A stretch of 64,000 bases of DNA, taken from the NCBI GenBank assembly GCA_006503475.1, contig RSEH01000137.1:1-64000 (forward strand), written 5' to 3'. Positions 9,989-18,119 of this stretch are shown here, piece by piece. This stretch comes from Stentor roeselii (taxonomy: Eukaryota > Ciliophora > Heterotrichea > Heterotrichida > Stentoridae). The notes beneath the pieces were generated by a model that did not search any database, was not told the origin of the DNA, and saw nothing but the letters and a program-made list of their open reading frames with translations. The number at the start of each line of letters is the position of its first letter. Positions within the stretch are counted from its first letter, which is position 1. A program made the position numbers and the translations under genes.

Positions 9989-11626
9989 ATGCACAACAGT
10001 GAATCTTTACAAAAGATTGCTGAGGTTTCAAACTACAAACTTCAAATCTTCAATCTGATCAATCAAATCTTTTCATTCAAGGAGCTAAATGATGAAACTA
10101 AGAACCGAAATGACCGACTATTTGAGAAAATAATTGAAAAATACAATAAGTTTCAGGGTAAAAGCTTCAGACAAAAAAATACCACGGTAATTGAGCCTTC
10201 GATAAATACAAAAATAAATACAAAGTTGAATTGCACTCTAAAAAGAGATACTCAAGCTGAAGAACATAATGAAAAATTATGTTATGTTAGTACTGAACAA
10301 TTAGTTTGTAATACATAGAAGGTAAGCATGATTAAGCTGGTAAATTTAACAAGGTGAAGAACATTAAGGTATTTATTATGAAGAATGTAGACATGATTTA
10401 GGTGAGCTTAATTCAGGTTAAATCTATTAAGATTGTATCTAAAATAAGGTTAAATATATCAAGCAAGTATTTCCAATTTCGGTTATCTTAAAAAGGTGAA
10501 GATCAATAAGATTGTGAAGAAAATCAAGGTAATCTTGAACAAGGTAAGATATTATCAAGGTTTTACTTACAAAGGTAAAAAATACTTAGGTCCTGTCCAA
10601 AAAGGTTGAGAAAATTAGATAGTCAAAGACATAAAGGTTAATTTTACAAAGAAAGTACCGAAGAAGAAGGTCAGCTTTGAAATAGATCGCAAGGATTATC
10701 TAGGTCACTGAAATTCAGGCAACTGATATCAAGCCGGTTAAAGATATAAAGGTTTTCCTAAATTAGGTCAGCGATATGAAGTCCGTAAAAGCAAAAAGAC
10801 TGTAAAAAAAACAAAGGTTTTTTTTAATGTGAGTGAAAATGAGTTAGGTGATTTATTTTTAGTTTGTGAAATCTACCAAGGTAACAAATACTTAGGTGAG
10901 ATCTGCTTAGTTTGTAAAGGATGTTGAGGTAACATTAATAAAGGTTATCTCTATCAAGTCAGTCTTTAAGATTCAGGTCAAAAACATTAAGATGGCAAAA
11001 TAAACAAAGATGGTCAGATAAAACAAGGTTTGAATTATCAAGATTGTAAATAAAATGCAGATGGTAAGGATTATCCAGGTATGAAGAATTGAGAAAGTGA
11101 GATTTATAAAGGTAATTATAATTAGAATGTACAAAATACCAAGGTTTGTTATAAGAAGGTTTAGTTTACCATAGGTGAGAATCAATAAGTCAGTAAATTA
11201 GATGCAGAGAGTGAAAAAAATCTAGGTAGTAGATATAGAGGTGATTGATGAAGAGATACTTTTTACGGAAAAAGTAAAAACAAGACAGTCTGTTTTTCAT
11301 ATTAAGGTGAATAAAACTCAGGGAGTTTTTTCCAAATAGGACATGAAGATGTTGGTATTGCTTAACAAGTTTATCAATACAATACTTCATCAAATAATAG
11401 TCAAGAAGGTAAATTTGAAATAGCAAGTTGATTATATATAGGCCGATCAGACAGTATATGATGTCTTAGAATGCAAGGATTAGACAGACTGTATTCTTAA
11501 GTAGTGTTCGTTTTTGATATTTTCACTCCAAGATTTATCGGAAAGTTCTATATGAGAGACGAAGCAGCAAAAACCACGATATTTGAAAATCTTCAGAAAA
11601 AATTCCCCAAATTGTTCAGTAGATAA
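9989..11626 (+). CDS. unknown protein encoded around a tandem array of about 65 minimal introns
   Basis: The first exon (9989-10303) encodes 105 polar, helix-prone residues (MHNSESLQKIAEV...). From 10304 to 11441 the sequence is a run of 14-16-nt GT/GC...AG units separated by zero bases or by whole codons. Removing every unit leaves 23 single-codon exons, then an 18-nt exon (11256-11273, ILFTEK), two more single codons, a 69-nt exon (11340-11408) open only in the phase predicted by this model, and one further codon (CAA). The tail is less certain: a 30-nt GT...AG segment (11454-11483) and a 14-nt one (11491-11504) would join to a last exon that reads FTPRFIGKFYMRDEAAKTT and ends in TAA at 11624-11626. 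Product about 210 residues; no family recognised. Gene model moderate, tail tentative. Confidence 0.55.
10304..11441 (+). repeat. tandem array of about 65 intron-like 15-mers (GT-N7-A-N3-AG)
   Basis: Read base by base, this segment divides into about 65 units: about 52 of 15 nt, seven of 14 nt, three of 16 nt, and a few degenerate ones. Examples: gtaagcatgattaag (10322), gtagacatgatttag (10387), gtcactgaaattcag (10704), gtaacattaataaag (10929). Three start with GC (10689, 10719, 10995), one ends CG (10467-10481), and a 31-nt stretch (10817-10847) is a degraded pair. By my count 57 of 62 clean units have A six bases from the 3' end, and this A keeps its distance from the 3' end in most 14- and 16-mers. 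Units either abut (AG|GT) or are separated by exactly 3 nt. The longest abutting run is seven units (10514-10618). Middles of neighbouring units are not alike, so only the splice-signal positions are conserved. Confidence 0.9.
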
Positions 11627-11892
11627 ATAGTTTAATTATTAACTGAGGATTTGATTATTTTAATGTGTTAAAGAATATTGATAAGAATACTATTTATCAG
11701 AGGTTACTATTAAAGGAATATCTACATTTTTTGATACATTAAAATGAATCCAAAATAATAATTCCATCACCTTTCACATCTTTCAAATAATAACAATCCT
11801 ATTTCCATCACATTCACATCTTTCAAATAATAAAATCCTATTTCAATCACCCTGAAATTATATTTCTTGAATAATCCAAAATCTAATAAAAA
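11627..11892. repeat. intergenic with about 50-bp direct repeat
   Basis: Between about 11762 and 11858 a unit of roughly 50 bp, including 'cacatctttcaaataataa', occurs about twice in direct orientation just upstream of the helicase start. The rest is AT-rich. It could be promoter sequence; no function can be read from it. Confidence 0.6.
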
Positions 11893-13479
11893 ATGAGCTG
11901 GGAATCTCTTATAGATGATCCAGCTCTAATCTCAGCTTTAAAGTCAAACAACATGCCAGTTCCAACAGAAATCCAATCCCGTTCACTTCCCCACTCCTTA
12001 AAATACCGTCAAGACCTGATAATCTCCTCAAAGACCGGTTCAGGAAAAACTCTTTGTTTCGGAATTCCAATTCTTCATCACTCTTCAAAGTCAGAAACAC
12101 TTCAAACCCTAATAATATCCCCAACAAGAGAACTATGCCTTCAAATCGAAAGCCACTTAAAAGCCATAAACTTCAAAAACCTGACAATTTTGACACTGAT
12201 CGGAGGAATTTCCCACGAAAAGCAAGAAAGACTTTTAAAAAGAAAGCCAGAAGTACTCATCGGAACACCCGGCAGGTTATGGGAGTTCATAAAAGACCGT
12301 CAAAACGACTACGTCCGAAGCATCTCTTCCATAAAATTCTTAGTAATCGACGAGGCTGACCGGATGATTCAACTTGGGCACTTCCGCGAGTTGCGACTTC
12401 TTCTGAAATACATTCAAAACCCTGAACTCGTGCCTAAAGAAGAAGCACATTTGGAAGAACACGACGGCATTGTTGATTTGAACTTCGCTTTAGAAATTCA
12501 GGAAAATGAGAAAAAAGTTTTAAATAAAAGACAGACTTTCGTGATCTCTGCAACGATGACTATTGACAAGTCAACACGAAAAGCCTTTTCGGGGAAGTTG
12601 GGCAGGTTTAAAGATGAAGGAGAGGACATTATGGAAAAGTTGCATTCAGTCATTTCCTTCAGACACAAACCGAAACTGATCGACTTGACGACTGACTCGA
12701 AACTTCCAGAAGGACTTGAAGAGTTCATCGTGTTGTGCTCGGATGATCAGAAGAACAGTCTGCTGCATTACACGCTCAGTCTTTACCAAGGCACCAAAGC
12801 CATCATTTTCACCAACACTATTTCAACCTCGCGTAAACTGGTGCAGTTCCTCAAATACCTCGACTTCAAAGTCTCGAAACTTGATGGAAAAATGCAGCAA
12901 CGCGACCGTCTCAAGAAACTTGACAAGTAAGACCTAAACAGGTTCAACTCTTCTAATGACCTCCTCATCGCCACTGATGTCGCCGCTAGAGGACTTGACC
13001 TTCCACAAGTCGGTCTCATTATTCACTATAACCTTCCTCAAAATATAGAAAATTACATTCATCGCAGTGGAAGAACTGCCAGAATCAACAAACGAGGAAC
13101 AAGTGTCGCTTTCATTGGACCTGGCGATACTAAAAGTCTCTTGGAAATCGAAAAAACACTCAAAAAAAAAATACCGAAACTGGAAGTGGACCAGAAGAAA
13201 TTGATGAAAAGTCAGGAAGTCATCAGAATCGCGATGGACTTGGCTGAAAGTGAGTCTTTTAATATTAAACTGCAGAAGTCGAAGTCTTGGGAAAGTAAAG
13301 CTGCTGAGGCTGTCGGAGTGGAAGACCAGGAGTTTTCAGCGAAAATCGGGAAAAAAAGGATCAGAATGATGAAAAATATGCTGAGTAAAGCGAAAAAAGA
13401 AGTTGAAATCACGAAAAAAAGAACGAATGTGATCACTCCTGAGCTTTTTGAACTGGCGAAGAAGCAGAAACTAGTTTAA
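11893..13479 (+). CDS. DEAD-box RNA helicase, DDX24/Mak5-like
   Basis: 523 residues after removal of one 15-nt intron at 12927-12941, which carries the TAA that otherwise ends the frame at residue 345. All core motifs are visible in order: SKTGSGKT (motif I), PTREL (Ia), TPGR (Ib), DEAD (II) within 'DEADRMIQLGHFREL', SAT (III), IIFTNT (IV), ATDVAARGLD (V) and HRSGRTAR (VI). The extended motif II ('GHF.EL..LL') and the Lys-rich tail point to the DDX24/Mak5 branch, which acts in 60S ribosome assembly in the nucleolus. It is shorter than human DDX24. Stop is TAA. Confidence 0.88.
12927..12941 (+). other. 15-nt intron, gtaagacctaaacag
   Basis: GT...AG, 15 nt, A at position 10, phase 2. It separates motif IV from motif V of the helicase; splicing restores LDKFNSSNDLLIATD. 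Confidence 0.95.
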
Positions 13480-13509
13480 GTAGCCATTTTAAAAGTCGTT
13501 AAAAATTAA

Positions 13510-13926
13510 ATGTCTATGAGACACATCAAGAAAAATCCGGTTTATTACTTGCAGCACTTGAAGGAACAGGCCAAGCTGAAGAAGTCTCAGACAAGCTACC
13601 AGAACGAGAACCAGGAACGAGAACAAAACTTTCAACTGTTTTTTAGTGGAGCTAATGGAAATAGGATACAACTCAAGGCTCGGAGAGCGAATGAAAAGTC
13701 ACCTAGTCCTTGTATCAGGAAATTTGAAGGAACTCGCAAGAGATGGGGCACTCCTTCAACTCCTAATATCTTGAAAGAAACTCTTTTTGACAGAAATTCA
13801 CGGAATGAATCTGTGGATTATGAAAATGTACAAGAGCTTATCTACAGGTTTAAGAGACTAGACAGGGAGAAACAGGAGAAGCTTCTGGAGACTCTCACAA
13901 CTTTAGAAGATGCATCTGAATTTTAA
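13510..13926 (+). CDS. hypothetical basic protein
   Basis: 138 residues, Arg/Lys- and Gln-rich, starting 30 bases after the helicase stop. The C-terminal third (YENVQELIYRFKRLDREKQ) is predicted helical and may form a short coiled coil. No catalytic motif, signal peptide or membrane segment. The family is not recognised. The even Lys/Arg spread would fit a nucleic-acid or microtubule-binding protein, but that is only a guess. Stop is TAA. Confidence 0.6.
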   Translation: MSMRHIKKNPVYYLQHLKEQAKLKKSQTSYQNENQEREQNFQLFFSGANGNRIQLKARRANEKSPSPCIRKFEGTRKRWGTPSTPNILKETLFDRNSRNESVDYENVQELIYRFKRLDREKQEKLLETLTTLEDASEF

Positions 13927-14377
13927 GTATATAAATAGGTGAAAATAAGGTAAATGATTTCCTTGTGATATAATTTCAGAAGAATAAAGATTAAATGAAC
14001 CCTATCTAATATAATAAAATGTTTTTACAATGAAATAATTTAACATGTAAGAGATTATTACATGCTCGCATTTTTAAACCCAAATTCTTTCATTCAAAAA
14101 CCTGTCATCATTTCTTACACCTAAACCTAAAACCCAATCAAAGTCCACACATAAATCATTTACCTTAAATATGACTCAAAATCAATTACTTAACTATCCC
14201 AAACCCAAACCAAACCCTTGACCCCCATCACCTAATCTAATCAAACATTCAATTTCTTCCATTCCATAATTTTCACCAGCTGAAAGTTTTAAAATTTGAC
14301 ATTTTTTCAATACAAATTTAATTGACCATTATTCTTTATAAATCTCAAACAAATAGGAAAAATCTAGAGTTACCTTA
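13927..14377. other. intergenic between convergent genes, C/A-rich plus strand
   Basis: 451 bases. From about 14050 to 14260 the plus strand is strikingly G-poor, with many CCC and AAACC runs (aaacccaaaccaaaccc). No perfect repeat unit, ORF or RNA gene recognised. Confidence 0.45.
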
Positions 14378-14845
14378 TTAATTAATACTCTTGATGTTCA
14401 TGCAAGCAACGCACTTACACTTGTCAGTGCATTTTTTGCCATTCAAATGGCACTTGCAGTACTTTTTAAGGCAACCACTTTTCTTGCACACGCACCCAGA
14501 AGGGTTTGACTTGTCCTCTAGAAAAGCTTCTGCGTTTCTATGGACTATATGAACCATCGCTTTCGTCCTGACTGACTCGTAGTTCGGGACATTGAAGCAG
14601 TTGATGCAATTGCATCCGATGCAGTACCTGCCTTTCGCGAAACACTCGCAGTAAAGCTTCAGACAGCCGCTTTTTGAGCAGTTGCATGAAGCATTTTTTG
14701 ATTTTATGATTTCCTTGTCCTCTGAGATAAAAGGAAAATTTATCAGAGGAGTCAAGGTCTGCAAACAAAACTGGGCGAAAGTATCATCGACAAGTTTCTT
14801 TGCGGAATTTGAATTTTTGTCCATTTTAATTTCAGAGGAATCCAT
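14378..14845 (-). CDS. tesmin/TSO1-type CXC-domain protein (LIN54-like)
   Basis: 155 residues with two CXC (CRC) zinc-binding modules: CNCSKSGCLKLYCECFAKG (about 53-71) continuing to CIGCNCINC, and CVCKKSGCLKKYCKCHLNG continuing to CTDKCKCVAC near the C-terminus. The short linker contains a conserved-looking RNAEAF. CXC pairs bind the CHR element DNA (TTYRAA) in LIN54, tesmin and plant TSO1 and act in cell-cycle gene control. This one is much shorter than animal LIN54 and lacks its C-terminal helical part. A cyclin B gene lies 475 bases away on the other strand. Stop is TAA. Confidence 0.88.
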   Translation of the reverse strand: MDSSEIKMDKNSNSAKKLVDDTFAQFCLQTLTPLINFPFISEDKEIIKSKNASCNCSKSGCLKLYCECFAKGRYCIGCNCINCFNVPNYESVRTKAMVHIVHRNAEAFLEDKSNPSGCVCKKSGCLKKYCKCHLNGKKCTDKCKCVACMNIKSIN

Positions 14846-15320
14846 TACTTAGGTTTTTTTTCTGTTTTTGTAATAATGCTTCTTATTAAGTAAATAGGTC
14901 AAAGCTCTGCATACAAATTTAAATTTCTCTGCAAAATTCCAGGTTTTTCATTAAAATCCCTAACAATTTAAATTAAATTTCTCTCATCTCAGCCTAGTCT
15001 AACTTTTGGAGTTTTGGGTTTTGGAAAAATGTCACTAGAATTTAAGTTTTAAGCCTGAACCCCTTTTCAAGCTAATTCATATCACATCTCAAACCAAATC
15101 ACCAAAAGTAAATAAAAACAATAAAATCGTTAAAAACCCCTAAAAATTCCAAAACCCTAAAAAAACCCTAAACAATAAAATTCCTTCAAAACCAAGTCAT
15201 CCACAATCAACTACTAAAAACATTCATGATTAATTTTCATTCCAATATATATCCGCCTTGCCAATTAAACAATTACCCAGTCCCCCATATCATAGTTCCG
15301 TTAGATTATTCAAATATAAA
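14846..15320. other. divergent intergenic region (CXC gene / cyclin B)
   Basis: 475 bases. The cyclin-proximal half (about 15060-15200) is C/A-rich on the plus strand with CCCTAAA-like words; the other side is T-rich. These words are not in perfect tandem and are not read as telomere. Confidence 0.4.
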
Positions 15321-16232
15321 ATGAATGTGCCCGTCACGGTTGAATCAATCAACAAAGAAAATCTTGCCAATCAGATAAAGCCTCGACTCTCCCAAGGCAA
15401 CGCTCGAACTTTTGGGACTGACTTGTCGAAGCAGGCCGGGGTATTATTGAATCCGCAGAGTGACCCTCAAGTCCTGGACTACTACAAATCCGATATTCTT
15501 TCGCATTTGCTGGACTCTGAACGCGAGTTTCTTCCTCGGCTTGGGTATATGTCGGTCCATGTCGAAATCAATGAAAAAATGAGAGCTATTCTTATTGACT
15601 GGCTTGTTGATGTTCATTTCAAGTTCAAACTCAATGATGAGACACTTTATTTAGCTGTCAATATTATTGATAGGTATTTGGAACGAACTCCCATCACTCG
15701 AGTTCGACTTCAGCTTGTTGGAGTCTCTGCCATGTTGATTGCCAGCAAATATGAGGATATCTACCCACCAGAAGTGCAAGATTTCGTGAATATCTCCGAC
15801 AAGGCATACACAAGAGAAGAAATTCTTAATATGGAAAGAAGCATCCTAAAACAACTGAAATACTCAGTGACAGTCCCAAGTGCATTCAGGTTCTTGCAAA
15901 TGTTTTGTAAAATTTGCGGATCCACTGAACAGCAGATGTCATTTGCGAGGTATTTAGTTGAGTTATCACTAATTGACTACAAAATGCTGAAATACTGCAA
16001 CTCACTAAAAGCAGCTTCAGCTATTTATCTTATGCATAAGTTCAAAGAAGTGAAGCCTGAGTGGGATGCATGTCTCTTGCTCAGCTCGAGGTACTCAGAA
16101 GACGATTTGAAAGCTTGCACGAAAGACTTGTGTGGATTGTTTCAGCAAGCAAATAAGACGAATTTGCAGGCGGTTAAGAATAAGTTTTCCAGTCAGTTGT
16201 TTCATCAGGTTGCAAACACGCCGTCTTTTTAG
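15321..16232 (+). CDS. B-type cyclin
   Basis: 303 residues from the ATG at 15321 (MNVPVTVESINKEN); an upstream in-frame TTG at 15258 is rejected. Residues about 55-180 are the cyclin N box with EKMRAILIDWLVDVHFKFKL, the hallmark MRAILIDWL helix that contacts CDK. The C-terminal cyclin fold follows (about 185-290, YLVELSLIDYKMLKYCNS). Cyclin B with CDK1 drives entry into mitosis. The N-terminal region is short and shows RLSQGNART rather than a clear RxxL-type destruction box. Stop is TAG. Confidence 0.9.
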   Translation: MNVPVTVESINKENLANQIKPRLSQGNARTFGTDLSKQAGVLLNPQSDPQVLDYYKSDILSHLLDSEREFLPRLGYMSVHVEINEKMRAILIDWLVDVHFKFKLNDETLYLAVNIIDRYLERTPITRVRLQLVGVSAMLIASKYEDIYPPEVQDFVNISDKAYTREEILNMERSILKQLKYSVTVPSAFRFLQMFCKICGSTEQQMSFARYLVELSLIDYKMLKYCNSLKAASAIYLMHKFKEVKPEWDACLLLSSRYSEDDLKACTKDLCGLFQQANKTNLQAVKNKFSSQLFHQVANTPSF

Positions 16233-16405
16233 GATATGTAAGTATTTAAGGTTATTTGAGGGATGGAGTTATTAGAAAGGATGAGAAAGTTGAATAATTT
16301 TCTGTTTTTAAGTTTTGATTATTTTTTTAGTATTTTCATGGTTTTGCAAAGTCAATATTTTTGGTATTCATATTAGTTAATAAATTTTAGATATTCTATA
16401 ATTTA

Positions 16406-18097
16406 ATGTCTACTGCTTTTGATGTCTTAGGAAATGAATTAGACTCGTTCATTAAAGTAAACAGTGATTGGAAAGAGTACATCGAGGCCTTCAGAACAAC
16501 TTCAAGTTCAAAAACTTTAGATGAGCTTCTGAACTACAACTGCGGGCATAGTATCGATCTGAGTAATTTTCGATATTTATTGGCATTCCTGCAGTACCAC
16601 AACGAGGCTCCTAAAGGAGAGGGTTACTCCTATCTCAGCACAAGGTTCATTTCTTTATTCCAGTCGATGAAGCAAGAGGTTCAATCTTCAGTCATTCCAT
16701 TCATAGCCCTTCTCTACCTCGGGGCTTTAGCGAAGGAAATTCAAGACCTTGATAAACTCAGCAAATTTAACCCTTGGATTAAGGTTTACCAAGAACTGAA
16801 CGAATTCAAGAACCAGCCTGGTAATCAACTGGATATTAGCTCGTTTGCCGAACATTTGGCATTACAGATTACGTTTAGGTCATGGGATTTAATTGGGGAA
16901 CCGATTGAGGAGGAGAAGTTGGAAGACTTGACTTCGAGTATTGATACTCTTTTTATGGCACAGAGTTTGGGAATTGATATCAATTCTACGATTACTTCTT
17001 TGTTTAATCATGTGCATTCTAGTCTTGCTGAGAAGTATAAGATTTACTTTCCTAAGGAAGATGAGCAACAAATACCTAATTTTAAGTTCCCTGCTACAAT
17101 AGTAAAAAAGTTAAAAACCCTAAAATACGATGACGAAACAATTCAAACCCAACTAGAACATCTACAATCATTTTTCGTCTATTCAGAGAACGAAGACCAA
17201 GAAATGATATTTGTCCGTCCAAGTGACCTGCCATACGCTCAAATAGATTTCCCCTCCCTAACCTTCCAAAAGAACATATTCGTAAACGTCTCCAATCCAA
17301 AAGTCTCAGTAAACATTTACCACTACAAAGACCAGAAAAGCCACGACATCGCCTTAAAAGAATACTCAGCATCATCAAGTGTAAATGACATCCTTAAAGT
17401 AAAAGACGAAATCGACATCCTAGAAACTCTTTCCAAATACTCAAGTCCTCAAAATGCCTTTTTAACCTTTTACGGCAGCTGCTGGTATGATTTAAAGGTA
17501 TACCTCTCAATGGAGTACCACCCGAGGACTCTCATGCAAGTAATTTCCGAAATGAAGCAAAACAAGCAAAAGTTCTCAGACGATCACATCGTTTTCTACA
17601 CTTCTCAGCTTTGTGATGCTTTTTCCGTGATGGAGCAACTCGGGATCTACCATCAGGACATCAAGCCTCACAACATCCTGATGACCAACGATGGGTTCCT
17701 TAAGATCATTGACTTCAGCATTTCCTTCATCAAGACCCAAGCTGATGCGACTGTAGCAGCGACCGGGACTTTCTTGATTCAAGGAACTTCAGGTTATATG
17801 GCCCCAGAACTGGAAGACAACATCAGAAATCCTGAAAGAAAAGCGAGATTTAGAAGAAACAAAGCAGATGTTTTTTCATTGGGAATGACTTTGCTGCAAC
17901 TTTATACTTTTGAAGAGCTTCATACTTTGAACCTTGCCGAAAATCATAATCGACTGATGGACAAGGTTAATGCTATCAAGGTCGACTGGTTCAGGACACT
18001 GCTCAGCAAGATGCTTAAAAAGAACTACAATGATCGTCCTTCTTTCAAAGAAACTCTTCAGTATATCCCTGGGGGTAAGTCTACAACAATAGCTTAG
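16406..18097 (+). CDS. protein kinase with unknown N-terminal domain (active-type copy)
   Basis: 563 residues. Residues 1-270 form a helical region shared with the next gene and otherwise unrecognised. The kinase domain spans about 275-560: likely ATP-site Lys in IALKEY, catalytic loop HQDIKPHN (Asp about 418), DFS in place of DFG (Asp about 436), and MAPELE (about 465). It has no close match to a named group. Catalytic residues are kept, so activity is plausible. The 22-base gap to the paralogue at 18120 and the same strand indicate tandem duplication. Stop is TAG. Confidence 0.8.
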   Translation: MSTAFDVLGNELDSFIKVNSDWKEYIEAFRTTSSSKTLDELLNYNCGHSIDLSNFRYLLAFLQYHNEAPKGEGYSYLSTRFISLFQSMKQEVQSSVIPFIALLYLGALAKEIQDLDKLSKFNPWIKVYQELNEFKNQPGNQLDISSFAEHLALQITFRSWDLIGEPIEEEKLEDLTSSIDTLFMAQSLGIDINSTITSLFNHVHSSLAEKYKIYFPKEDEQQIPNFKFPATIVKKLKTLKYDDETIQTQLEHLQSFFVYSENEDQEMIFVRPSDLPYAQIDFPSLTFQKNIFVNVSNPKVSVNIYHYKDQKSHDIALKEYSASSSVNDILKVKDEIDILETLSKYSSPQNAFLTFYGSCWYDLKVYLSMEYHPRTLMQVISEMKQNKQKFSDDHIVFYTSQLCDAFSVMEQLGIYHQDIKPHNILMTNDGFLKIIDFSISFIKTQADATVAATGTFLIQGTSGYMAPELEDNIRNPERKARFRRNKADVFSLGMTLLQLYTFEELHTLNLAENHNRLMDKVNAIKVDWFRTLLSKMLKKNYNDRPSFKETLQYIPGGKSTTIA

Positions 18098-18119
18098 GTA
18101 ATAGAATATAGATATAATT

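Noticed and set aside
10973-11426. Minus-strand open frames inside the intron array
   Set aside because: They are low-complexity I/L/F/T-rich frames, the expected complement of AG|GT-bounded AT-rich units on the plus strand.
10304-11441. Array as an ordinary 15-bp minisatellite
   Set aside because: Neighbouring units share almost nothing except GT, A at -6 and AG, and the A keeps its distance from the 3' end in most 14- and 16-mers. A drifting minisatellite would not hold only those positions.
14050-15200. CCCTAAA-like words as internal telomere repeat
   Set aside because: Words are irregular, not in tandem, and part of a wider C/A-rich skew near gene starts.
15258-15320. Longer cyclin B starting at TTG
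   Set aside because: ATG at 15321 gives a normal start; the upstream stretch is leader-like. The same reasoning moved starts at 8435, 31676, 45083, 59814 and 63321.
18070-18097. Intron at 'gtaagtctacaacaatag' near the end of the kinase at 16406
   Set aside because: It is 18 nt and its removal does not extend the frame usefully; the TAG stop is kept.
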